DNA from: Prauserella endophytica
Lineage (GTDB): Bacteria > Actinomycetota > Actinomycetes > Mycobacteriales > Pseudonocardiaceae
DNA length: 64,000 nt
Reading direction: 5' to 3'
Assembly: GCF_005146945.1 (NCBI RefSeq)
Contig: NZ_SWMS01000004.1
Span: 178,305-242,304, forward strand
Positions 17,184 through 25,122 of this stretch are shown here, one piece after another (position 1 is the stretch's first letter; every line of letters begins with the position of its first letter). The translations under genes and the position numbers were made by a program. Below the pieces are notes generated by a model. It did not search any database. It was not told the origin of the DNA and worked only from the letters and a program-made list of their open reading frames with translations.

Positions 17184-17987
17184 GTGGCACTCCCTGTACC
17201 TGCGACCGACCAGCAGAAGGCTGAGCAGCCGAGTATCGCCCGTGTCCACGACTGCTGGCTGGAGGGCTCGCATCACTCCGACCTCGACCGGCAATACGCG
17301 GACCAGATCGCGCTCTGCGCACCGCATGTGCCGTATCTCGTGCGGGAGTCTCGCCAGCTGCTCCGCCGGATGGTCGGCTTTCTCGTCGAGCAGGGCGTAC
17401 GGCAGTTCCTCGACCTCGGAACCGGCATCCCCACCCGCGGTCACGTGCACGAGATCGCGCAAGAGCTCGACCCGTCCTGCCGGGTCGTGTACGTCGACAA
17501 CGACCCACGCGTCGCAGCGGACGGCGCGAAGGTGGTCGCCGACAACGGCGGCGCGGCCTTCGTACAGGCCGACATCCGGAGGCCCGACGAGATCTTCGGG
17601 GCGAAGGAGTCGCGGGAACTTCTGGATCGGAGCCGGCCGGTGGCGGTGCTTCTGGTCGAAACGCTGCTGTTCCTGCGTGACGAGGAGGACCCGGCCGCCG
17701 TCGTCAAGGCTTACGTCGACGCCGTCTGCCCTGGCAGCTATGTGGGCATCGTGCACTTCAGTCAGAACGAGGAACTCGACCAGGGGCTCAACCTCTTCAG
17801 CCGCATGTTCGGTGCTCCGCCGATCGTCACGCTCCGGGATCGAGATGTGCTGGTGGACTTCTTCGCCGGTCTCGACTTGGTCGAACCCGGGATCGTTCCG
17901 GTGCCGCTGTGGCGGCCGGAGGACGAGGACCCCGTCCTCAATCCGGAGGCGGTTCAGGTGCACGCCGGACTCGGTCGCAAGCCCTGA
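17184..17987 (+). CDS. PF04672-type SAM-dependent methyltransferase (second copy)
   Basis: The 267-residue protein starts from GTG at 17184, which has GAGGAGG ten bases upstream. Upstream in-frame codons are not family-like. Signatures are SIARVHDCWLEGSHH, FLDLGTGIPT (SAM motif I), VVYVDNDPRV and the C-terminal PVPLWRPEDED. It is a paralogue of 11227-12048, clearly diverged. It is convergent with, and only 18 bp from, the end of the diterpenoid operon, so a tailoring role there is possible but not shown; the family is also widely found alone. Confidence 0.85.
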   Translation: MALPVPATDQQKAEQPSIARVHDCWLEGSHHSDLDRQYADQIALCAPHVPYLVRESRQLLRRMVGFLVEQGVRQFLDLGTGIPTRGHVHEIAQELDPSCRVVYVDNDPRVAADGAKVVADNGGAAFVQADIRRPDEIFGAKESRELLDRSRPVAVLLVETLLFLRDEEDPAAVVKAYVDAVCPGSYVGIVHFSQNEELDQGLNLFSRMFGAPPIVTLRDRDVLVDFFAGLDLVEPGIVPVPLWRPEDEDPVLNPEAVQVHAGLGRKP

Positions 17988-18005
17988 GCGAACCGGGGCC
18001 GGAGG

Positions 18006-18923
18006 TCAGCGGTTCGCCAAAGCTGTGACGACCAGCGCAAGTTCGGCGATCGTGACCAGAGGCAGACTCCGTTTGAGCATGCGGCGTGCGCTGGGCCGCA
18101 TGGTGTCGGACGTACTGGCCGCCAGCGTGGCCACGCAGGCGAGGAACACTCCGTGTGCCGCGCTGCCGAGTACCGCCCAGACGGGTCCGTAGCGCCACCA
18201 CAACCCCGCGACGAGAAGCGCTAGACCCGCAGCGAGGATCACACAGGTCAGGGCGACCGTGCGCCGGAGCCCGTAGCGCACGGCCGGCGCGGAGATGTCC
18301 GTCGCCGCGTCGGCCATGCGGTCCGGCAGCGACCACCACACGGTGCGGCCGACTGCCAGCACGCCCATACCTGAGGCGAGGAGCCATGCCGTGATGTCCA
18401 CCGACGAGGTCACGGCGCCGTACGACAGCAGGAAGGGCAGCCCGACGGACGCGATGCCGAACGCCGTTGGGCCTGCGAAGCCGCGCCGCTTGAGCCGGAC
18501 CGGTTCGAGGTTGTACGCGGCCTGAAGCACGATGATCGCCGTGGCCGCGGCGGCGACCAACCACGAACCGGTCCACAGTGCGACCGTCGTGGACAGTACG
18601 AGCCCTACCCCGAGTTCGGCGAGCGACCAGCGCACCGCACGGCTACGGCCGAATCCAGAGGCTGCCGCGGCCAGGTAACGCTTCTCCTGGTGCCGCTCGT
18701 CCGTGCGCGAATCGACGGCGACGTTGAGGGCCAGCGGCCCCACGATGAGCAGCAGGTTGGCGAGCACGGCCAGCAATGCCGGGCCCCAGGGCCAGCTACC
18801 GTCTCCGGCCGGTGCGAAGCAGGCACCCAGCGCGGCGTAGCAGAAGTAGGCGACCGGCAAGGTGTACTCGAGCCGGTGGATCGTCACGACGTCGCGCCAG
18901 AGGGGCGAGGTCAGTCGTGACAC
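18006..18923 (-). CDS. UbiA-family prenyltransferase or terpene cyclase
   Basis: The 305-residue membrane protein has about eight to nine helices. Both Asp-rich UbiA motifs are intact: N67-xxx-D71-xxx-D75 (NVAVDSRTD) and D201-xxx-D205-xxx-D209 (DRMADAATD). A YNLEPVRLKRRG loop lies near 137. UbiA proteins bind prenyl diphosphates through these motifs. Most prenylate aromatic acceptors, but some, such as PtmT1 of platensimycin biosynthesis, act as class I diterpene cyclases. It is the third gene of the cyclase-P450 operon, overlaps the P450 gene by 13 bases, and has no aromatic acceptor genes nearby. I regard the cyclase role as plausible, not proven. Confidence 0.85.
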   Translation of the reverse strand: MSRLTSPLWRDVVTIHRLEYTLPVAYFCYAALGACFAPAGDGSWPWGPALLAVLANLLLIVGPLALNVAVDSRTDERHQEKRYLAAAASGFGRSRAVRWSLAELGVGLVLSTTVALWTGSWLVAAAATAIIVLQAAYNLEPVRLKRRGFAGPTAFGIASVGLPFLLSYGAVTSSVDITAWLLASGMGVLAVGRTVWWSLPDRMADAATDISAPAVRYGLRRTVALTCVILAAGLALLVAGLWWRYGPVWAVLGSAAHGVFLACVATLAASTSDTMRPSARRMLKRSLPLVTIAELALVVTALANR

Positions 18924-20149
18924 GCCGTCACCTTCATCTGCAGCCGCGCTGACGGAGCCATGGCGTGCCCGCGCACTCGTGCCTTTACCGCACGGCGGCG
19001 TGTGCTGCGCAGGCTCCGGCGGCGCAGCAGCGCGGCGACGATCATTCTGGTCTCCAGCAGACCGAGCTGGCTGCCCAGGCAGTGCCGGGTTCCGCCGCCG
19101 AAGGGCAGGTAATGCTGCGCCAGGGGCCGGCCGTCGAGGAATCGGCTCGGGTCGAACCGGTCCGGACGGTGGAATGAGTCACTCCCGCGGTGCGCGAGAT
19201 AGACACTGGGGGAGAGCACGGCCCCCCGGGGCAGTCTGCGACCGAACAGATGCGTTTCCTCCGTCAGCATGCGGTTGCCGGCGAGGAGCACGGGTGGCGT
19301 GATGCGCAGAGCCTCCTGCACGGTGGCGTGCAGCAGTGGCACGGCCTTGGCGTCGGCTCCACTGTCCGTTGTGGAATTCAGCTCGGCGAGGACATCACCC
19401 CGGAGAACCTCGTCACGATCGAGCCAGTACACGGTCCATGCGGTCGCCGACGCCGTGGTCTCGTGCCCCGCGAACAGCAACGACACGATTTGGTCCCGTA
19501 GCTCGCCGTCGCCGACCGTGCCGAGGGGGCTGTCCGGTGCCACGACCAGCGAGGCCAACGCGGGTGGGCACGCCGCGCGGGCTCGGCGCACGAGCTCGCC
19601 GTCCAACGTGGATCCCGATCGAGGCAGCTCGCCCCTGAAGAGCCGGTACGCCAGCGAGCGGTGGGGCGAGCCGAGAGCGCGTTCGAGCCACGCTGTGAAC
19701 TCCCGGAGAACCGAGAGGCCATCGGAGCCGAGCAGGATCCGGCTCGCGATGTCGAGGGTGACCCGGCGCGTCCACTCGGGCACTGTGAAGACCGTGCCTG
19801 GAGTCAAACTCGCCAATGCCCTGTCGATGGTTTCCTGGATGATTGGGCGATAGTCACCGACCCTGCGGGCGCTCAGCGGAGCGCTGAGAAGTTTCCGGTA
19901 GGCGCGGTGTCGCGGGCCGTCCAGCCACAGCAGCGAACCGGGTCCGAGCAAGGGCCGCAGAGAGCGGCTGCCCGGGTGTTCGAGCATGGCGTCCGAGCGG
20001 AAGATCCAGTCGATCGCCTCCGGGTGCCACACCAGGAGCTTTGGGTGTGGTCCACCTGCCAGCTCCAGGAAGCCTTCCTTGCGGTGCGCGTGGGAGTCGA
20101 GAAAGGGCAATGTGCGCAGCGCCATGCGCAGCTCCGTGCGGTTCATCAC
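18911..20149 (-). CDS. Cytochrome P450
   Basis: The 412-residue bacterial P450 has an I-helix AGHETT near 227-232, with the Thr for O2 activation. It also has the K-helix EALR near 279-282 and the heme loop FGGGTRHCLG near 350-359 (Cys about 357). All essential residues are present. It overlaps the upstream diterpene cyclase stop by four bases and the downstream UbiA gene start by 13, so it is co-translated with them. It probably hydroxylates or otherwise oxidises the diterpene skeleton. No ferredoxin gene is in the operon, so redox partners come from elsewhere. Confidence 0.95.
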   Translation of the reverse strand: MMNRTELRMALRTLPFLDSHAHRKEGFLELAGGPHPKLLVWHPEAIDWIFRSDAMLEHPGSRSLRPLLGPGSLLWLDGPRHRAYRKLLSAPLSARRVGDYRPIIQETIDRALASLTPGTVFTVPEWTRRVTLDIASRILLGSDGLSVLREFTAWLERALGSPHRSLAYRLFRGELPRSGSTLDGELVRRARAACPPALASLVVAPDSPLGTVGDGELRDQIVSLLFAGHETTASATAWTVYWLDRDEVLRGDVLAELNSTTDSGADAKAVPLLHATVQEALRITPPVLLAGNRMLTEETHLFGRRLPRGAVLSPSVYLAHRGSDSFHRPDRFDPSRFLDGRPLAQHYLPFGGGTRHCLGSQLGLLETRMIVAALLRRRSLRSTRRRAVKARVRGHAMAPSARLQMKVTACHD

Positions 20150-21705
20150 ACGCCGACTCGGTCCTCGGTAAGCCGCGCCGCGACGGCCGCGGTCGTGTGT
20201 GCCAGGTAGAGCGCCGCGATGATCTCCACCTCCACGATCCGCAGCGGTGTGTACAGGTCCTTGTCATGCCACAGCGGGGGGTGGGTGGTGTCGCCGTCGG
20301 TGGTGAGCAGGTGGGCGGCGCCCCTCGCCGCGGCGCGGACCGTGGCTTCGGTGGTCGGGACTCCTTGGTGCAGCAGGGTTTTCACCGCGTAGGCGGTCTC
20401 CTCGCGCGTGCCGTTCCAGCGTCCCCACGAGCCGTCCTTCCGCTGCGTCGCGAGCAGCCAGTCGACGGCGCGGCGCACGGCCTTGTTCCCGTCAGCGCCG
20501 CCGTACTCGGCGAGCGCCGTCGCGCAGCACGCCGTGGCGTAGAACGGAGACGCGTGCCATTTGTCGTGCCAGCCGCCGTCGGCGTCCTGCCGCTCGCCCA
20601 GCCAGCGCGTGAGCGTCTTCGCCGCGGCGACGTAGCGCTCGCGGTCGGGCAGGTCGAGACCCAGCGAGGCGCCAATCGCTTGCAGCACGTGGGCGTTCGC
20701 GCTCGTCGACGGCGTGCGCTCCTCCGGGAAGCACCGGAAGTGGTCGTCCGCCTCGTAGTGCCACAGGCTTTCCGGCGACCGCGGGCTACCCAGCAGGGCC
20801 AGCGCGTAGAGCGCGGTGGCGGTGTCGTCGACGTCGGGCGGAAGCCCGTCGCCGCCCGCCGCTCCCTCCGGCGAGAACGCGGCGTGCAGGCCGTCCACGA
20901 GCTCGCGGGGGACCCGGACGTCGAGACCCGCGGAGACGAGCGTGGACAGTACCCAGGAGCGCTCGAAGAGGGCCAGCGGCGCGGCCACGGGAACGCCGCC
21001 GCCCGGCTCCTGCACCGCGCGCAGGTACCGCACGCACGGGTTCCGCTCGTCGCGCACCGCCTCGTCCCCGAGCCACACCGCCGTGGCGGCGGGGGAGCAG
21101 CCAACGACCCTGCCGTGCACCGGTTTCACGAACGGCGCGCTCTGCGCGGGCGCGCCGACGACCTCCAAGGAGTGCAACAGCTTCTCCGGCAGCGGATGTC
21201 CCTGCGAGACGGCCGTACGCAGCTGTGCCAGCAAGTCGGCGTAGGTGCCCTTCGGCGATGTCAGTGGTGGGCGGCCGAGGCGTTCGAGGTGAGCGTTGAT
21301 GTCGTCGACGAGGCCGGGCACCATCAGCTCGATCGCGACCGTGTCGGGCAGAAGGGTGTTAAGACGCAACCGATCGGCGAGCGCACGTACTCCACGTTCG
21401 GCCGCCCTCGCGACCTCGGGGTGAGCGCCGGGTCGGGATGTCTCCGTCAGCAACGCGTGGGTCGCGCTCAACGTGGGCACGATGTCGTAGTCACCGGGCC
21501 CGCCCCAGCGGCCGTCGCCGTGCTGTTCCCGCAGGAGGAACCCGACCCGTTCCGCGTGTCCCGGAAGGGAAGGGGTGAGCGCCACGATTCTGCCCGTCTC
21601 GTAGACGGACGGCGAGAACCGGCCCCATGGATCGGCGGCCATGTCGGCCACCAGCGCTGTCACCGTCTCGTTCGCGTTCGCCAGCCAGGAACCGCGTGAA
21701 CTCAT
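20146..21705 (-). CDS. Class II diterpene cyclase (protonation-initiated, DxDD)
   Basis: The 519-residue soluble alpha-helical double-barrel protein belongs to the squalene-hopene/class II diterpene cyclase family. Its size matches bacterial bicyclic diterpene diphosphate synthases such as Rv3377c. The catalytic acid motif is DVDDTA near residue 291, with the conserved STSANAHVL near 335. QW-like repeats are QHGDGRWG (near 62), QDADGGWHDKW (near 375) and QRKDGSWG (near 430). It should cyclise geranylgeranyl diphosphate to a decalin diphosphate without losing the diphosphate. A DDxxD class I motif is absent. The ATG at 21705 has AGGAG five bases upstream; the GTG at 21711 lies too close to it. 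No GGPP synthase is present in the window. Confidence 0.9.
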   Translation of the reverse strand: MSSRGSWLANANETVTALVADMAADPWGRFSPSVYETGRIVALTPSLPGHAERVGFLLREQHGDGRWGGPGDYDIVPTLSATHALLTETSRPGAHPEVARAAERGVRALADRLRLNTLLPDTVAIELMVPGLVDDINAHLERLGRPPLTSPKGTYADLLAQLRTAVSQGHPLPEKLLHSLEVVGAPAQSAPFVKPVHGRVVGCSPAATAVWLGDEAVRDERNPCVRYLRAVQEPGGGVPVAAPLALFERSWVLSTLVSAGLDVRVPRELVDGLHAAFSPEGAAGGDGLPPDVDDTATALYALALLGSPRSPESLWHYEADDHFRCFPEERTPSTSANAHVLQAIGASLGLDLPDRERYVAAAKTLTRWLGERQDADGGWHDKWHASPFYATACCATALAEYGGADGNKAVRRAVDWLLATQRKDGSWGRWNGTREETAYAVKTLLHQGVPTTEATVRAAARGAAHLLTTDGDTTHPPLWHDKDLYTPLRIVEVEIIAALYLAHTTAAVAARLTEDRVGV

Positions 21706-21730
21706 GGGCACTCCTCGACGGTCAGCGCAG

Positions 21731-21770
21731 TTGAGTTGTCGGGCCAGCCGGTAACCGGTTGAAAACTCAA
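21731..21770. promoter_or_regulatory. Nested inverted repeats upstream of the diterpenoid operon
   Basis: TTGAGTT (21731-21737) and AACTCAA (21764-21770) form a 7-bp inverted repeat that encloses the 8-bp palindrome AACCGGTT (21753-21760). The region lies 26-65 bp upstream of the cyclase start and is AT-richer than its surroundings. This fits an operator over the promoter, but I cannot place -10 and -35 boxes with confidence. Confidence 0.45.
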
Positions 21771-21793
21771 AGTAGCATTTCGCACCGAGGTGT

Positions 21794-21827
21794 CACACCG
21801 CTGTGCTCCGAACGGAGCAGTGTGGTG
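21794..21827 (-). terminator. Hairpin terminator after the ceramidase operon
   Basis: TGCTCCG-AA-CGGAGCA (about 21804-21819) extends through imperfect pairing of CACACCG with TGTGGTG. It begins just inside the ceramidase stop region (stop codon at 21832) and precedes the diterpenoid operon control region, so it may insulate the two operons. Confidence 0.55.
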
Positions 21828-21831
21828 TTGG

Positions 21832-23856
21832 TCAACCGCGGACACTGAACTGGTTGGACGCACCGGTGAAACTCCTGACTCCACCGAGCAGGTTCCGGGC
21901 CTCCCCGTGGTAGCGAATCCGGTACGTGCCCTCGCTGCCAGGGGGAACCTTCCAGCCGATTGTGACGTGTGAGGCCGCGACGCCGCGCCGGGCCCAGCGC
22001 AGGGTCGTGCTCCAGTCGCCGTCGTCGGCCACCCGTATCCAGCGGTTTCCGTTCCACCGCTGGACTTCCAGGTAGGTGCCACCGCGGTGCAGGTCGTTGC
22101 CGGGATGCGCGCCCGCGAACACCACTTCGGCGCGCTCGCCGGGGGAGTACGACGGCCGGGGCTGGGTGAGCACGTCACCGAACCGCCTGCCCAGCGGCGG
22201 TGCGTCGGCGACGATGGGCGGCTGCAGGGAAATCCGCCGTCCCGAGAGGTCGGCGGGTGCGGGGCCGGACGGCGCGGGCCTGCCGTCGCGCATCGCCTCC
22301 GCGAGCCCCGCGGCGGTCTGCTGCAAAGCGGGCAGCTGCCAGCGGCCGAACAGCGTGCTGCCGCCCTCGTAGTGCTGCGCGTCGTACTCCTCCGGCGTGG
22401 TGACGTAGTGGAAGTAGGCGTTGCTGTACCCCGCGACGAGCACGTCGCGCACGTCGGCGCCGACGATGTCGGCGACGGTCCTGCGCAGCCGCAGCCCGGC
22501 CGCGATGGTGACCTCGCCGGGCACGCCGATCAGGTACAGCCCGCCGACGCGCACCAGCTGCACCGGAACCGTCTCCTGCACCCACGGGTACACCGCGTTC
22601 ATCGCGCCGATCGGCACCGCGATGCCCTTGGGCGCCTGGCACTGCCTCAGCTCGGGGGATGCGGTGTAGAGCACCGAGTGCGACACCGTGTCCCACAACG
22701 GGTTCTCGCCCTCGGCGAAGAGCGGGAAGGCGGGGCCGTCCTCGGTGCTTCCCGCCGCCATCGCCGCGCCGACCGCGGGATCGCACGTGCGATGGTGCTT
22801 CCCGTCGCCGGTGAACTCGGGCCGCACGTCCACATCGGACATGTCGACGTAGACCAGCCGGGAGTCGACGCCTCCGGTCAGCGCGGCGCCGTCCCGGGTG
22901 AGCTGCCTGGCCGCGGCCTCGTACTGCCGCTGCCCGATCTCCTCGGTGCGCGCGAAGTCCTCCGGCGTGGTGGGTGGCGCGAGGTCCAGGTTCGGCGACA
23001 TGTCACCGGCGTTGGTCTGCGCGAACGCCGACACGAAGTCCGGCGGCGTGTCCGCGAGGTAGTCGACGTGCTCGACCTCGCGTTCCCAGTGGTAGGCCGC
23101 GTAGCCCTTGTTGTCGGCGCTGATCAGCCGGTTGTCGCCGGACATGCTGGTGTTGTGCGTGGCGAACCAGTTGACGGCGCCGACCACACGCCCGTCGCGC
23201 TCGATGCGCAACAGCGACGTCTGCGGGTCGACCGCGGCTGGAAAGAACTCCCTGTCCTCGGCGGGGTTGCGGTCGAACGCCGCGCGGGAACGGTTCACGC
23301 TCGCGTCGGTGAGCTCGGAGTGGGTGAGCGTGAGCGACGCGGGCGCCAGGTCGGCGTGCGCTCGTTCCACCGACTCCACGATTCCTTCGGTGATGGCGTC
23401 GAACGTCTTCTCGTGGAAGCCCAGCGTGGTGAGGTTGTAGAGCAGGTGGTGGGAGTAGCCGCCGGGGCCCGCGTGGGTGTGCGTGCCGGTGAGCAGAACG
23501 TTCTGTTCGGTGTAGAGGTCGCCGTAGCGCTCGGCGAGCCTGCGCAGCACCGCCTGGTGCACGCTGTCGAAGATCATCGGCGAGTCCACGACCACGAGCA
23601 CCACGCGCTCGCCGGTCGCGGGGTCGGCGACCACGAACGCCCGCGAGCGCAGCCGGTTGTGCAGGCCCTCGGCCTGCTGGTCGGTGCGGCCGTAGCCCAT
23701 CATGCCGACCTCGGCGATCTCGCCGGTGGCGTCGGCGATCCCGCGCCCGACGAGGTACGGCTCGGCGGGCGCGGGGGACGCCGCGGGTGCGGTCGTGGGC
23801 GCGGCGACGAGGCACGCGCCGGTGAGCAGCGCGGCAGCGAGCGCGCGGGCCCTCAC
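21832..23856 (-). CDS. Secreted neutral/alkaline ceramidase-like amidase
   Basis: The 674-residue protein has a signal peptide (residues 1-26, ending in Ala-rich APAAS). Neutral ceramidase signatures are GYGRTDQQAEGLHNRLRSRA near 54, the zinc-site block GTHTHAGPGGYS near 124-135, and HNTSMSGDNRLISADNKGYA near 243, which carries the catalytic Ser region. A beta-sandwich C-terminal domain completes the family length. It hydrolyses the amide bond of ceramide-like N-acyl lipids outside the cell. The GTG start overlaps the propeller gene stop (GTGA), so both are one operon. No ceramide is expected in the host, so foreign lipid use is likely. Confidence 0.92.
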   Translation of the reverse strand: MRARALAAALLTGACLVAAPTTAPAASPAPAEPYLVGRGIADATGEIAEVGMMGYGRTDQQAEGLHNRLRSRAFVVADPATGERVVLVVVDSPMIFDSVHQAVLRRLAERYGDLYTEQNVLLTGTHTHAGPGGYSHHLLYNLTTLGFHEKTFDAITEGIVESVERAHADLAPASLTLTHSELTDASVNRSRAAFDRNPAEDREFFPAAVDPQTSLLRIERDGRVVGAVNWFATHNTSMSGDNRLISADNKGYAAYHWEREVEHVDYLADTPPDFVSAFAQTNAGDMSPNLDLAPPTTPEDFARTEEIGQRQYEAAARQLTRDGAALTGGVDSRLVYVDMSDVDVRPEFTGDGKHHRTCDPAVGAAMAAGSTEDGPAFPLFAEGENPLWDTVSHSVLYTASPELRQCQAPKGIAVPIGAMNAVYPWVQETVPVQLVRVGGLYLIGVPGEVTIAAGLRLRRTVADIVGADVRDVLVAGYSNAYFHYVTTPEEYDAQHYEGGSTLFGRWQLPALQQTAAGLAEAMRDGRPAPSGPAPADLSGRRISLQPPIVADAPPLGRRFGDVLTQPRPSYSPGERAEVVFAGAHPGNDLHRGGTYLEVQRWNGNRWIRVADDGDWSTTLRWARRGVAASHVTIGWKVPPGSEGTYRIRYHGEARNLLGGVRSFTGASNQFSVRG

Positions 23857-25034
23857 GGGGTCAGCACGTCGGCGGGAACGGAGTAGCCGCGCACGCGCTG
23901 CGGGTGGTCGCCCACCGGGATACGGGCGACCTCGCGGGGGTTGTCGAACGACACCACCGAGATGTCGTCACTGTCGCTGTTGGACAGGAAGCAGTGCCGT
24001 CCGTCGGGCGAGGTGGCCGCCCAGTACGGCTTCTTGCCGGTCGGCACGATCGCGTCCACGGTCAGCGCGGGCACCGAGAGGATCGCCGCGTAGTCGGAGA
24101 TCGTGCCGGCGTCGCAGATCTTGGTGTGGTCGTTGTTCGTCGAAAGGCCGTGGTGCGCGGAGTCCAGCGGGTACTCGTCGCGCCGCAGCTGTTTCGCCTC
24201 CTCCGACAGCGGAAGGTGCACGGTACGGGTGGTGCGTTCCTCCTCGAGGTCGTACTCGATGAACCCGTTGTGGAACGACAGCTGCGCGTACATCGTGCGC
24301 TGATCCGGCAGCACGACGAACGGGCGGATGCCGACGCCGAAGTCGATGACCTTGCGCACCTCGAGCGTCTTCGCGTCGGCGATCGTGAGCCAGCGCCTGC
24401 CCTTGGCGGCGTCGAGCAGCGGGGCGTCGGGAGCGACGACATTGCCGATCGTCGCGTTGTAGATCGTGCTGCCGTCCTCGGAGAACCGGTTCTCGTGCGG
24501 GAAGTCGCCGCTCGCGATGCGGCCGGTGATCGCGCCCGTGGCGGTGTCGACGGTGTTGACGACGTTGGCGGTGGTCGCCGAGACCAGCAGGGTGCGCCCG
24601 TCGGGCGAGAGCGCCATGTGGTCGGAGCGGTAGCCGTCGACGCGGGTGAACCACAGCTGCCTGCCGGTGGCCACGTCGAACGCCGACACGTCGCCGAGGC
24701 TGGGCCGCGACACGTACATCGTCCTGCCGTCGGGGGAGACCATGATGTCGTCGACGAGCTGATCGTGGCCCTCGCCCGCGGTCTGTCTGATGACGAGCAT
24801 CGCGACGAGCCGGTCGGGCGTCATCTCCCGCTTGCGCTGCTCGAAGTCGGGCACGACGTCGATTCGCTGGTACTTCTCGAAGGTCCGGGCGTCCACCAGG
24901 TCGACGGTGCCGTCCCAGTTGTTGCCGACGAACATCACGTCCCGTGCTGGCGCGGCGTGTGCCGCCGGAGCGAGCGTCACGGCCAGCAGAGCCGCCGCCA
25001 CGAGTGAACCGAGCCGTACCCACCGCTTGGCCAT
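23853..25034 (-). CDS. Secreted YncE-like beta-propeller protein
   Basis: The 393-residue protein has a signal peptide (MAKRWVRLGSLVAAALLAV, then AHAAP near residue 27). The mature part consists of about seven repeats with SPDGRT motifs, for example VSPDGRTMYVSRPS and LSPDGRTLLVSATT, as in lactonase/YncE propellers. No enzyme motif is evident. The ATG at 25034 begins the signal peptide; the frame upstream is antisense to the AraC gene. It is co-transcribed with the ceramidase and may bind or process a product of it. The operon is divergent from the AraC regulator at 25123, which may control it. Confidence 0.8.
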   Translation of the reverse strand: MAKRWVRLGSLVAAALLAVTLAPAAHAAPARDVMFVGNNWDGTVDLVDARTFEKYQRIDVVPDFEQRKREMTPDRLVAMLVIRQTAGEGHDQLVDDIMVSPDGRTMYVSRPSLGDVSAFDVATGRQLWFTRVDGYRSDHMALSPDGRTLLVSATTANVVNTVDTATGAITGRIASGDFPHENRFSEDGSTIYNATIGNVVAPDAPLLDAAKGRRWLTIADAKTLEVRKVIDFGVGIRPFVVLPDQRTMYAQLSFHNGFIEYDLEEERTTRTVHLPLSEEAKQLRRDEYPLDSAHHGLSTNNDHTKICDAGTISDYAAILSVPALTVDAIVPTGKKPYWAATSPDGRHCFLSNSDSDDISVVSFDNPREVARIPVGDHPQRVRGYSVPADVLTP

Positions 25035-25122
25035 AACGTACCTACCCCGTAGTAGATATGAAGGTGATTCACGATTGTGCGGGCTCCGGACGACGAGCGC
25101 AACCCGGACGTAGGGTCGCGGG

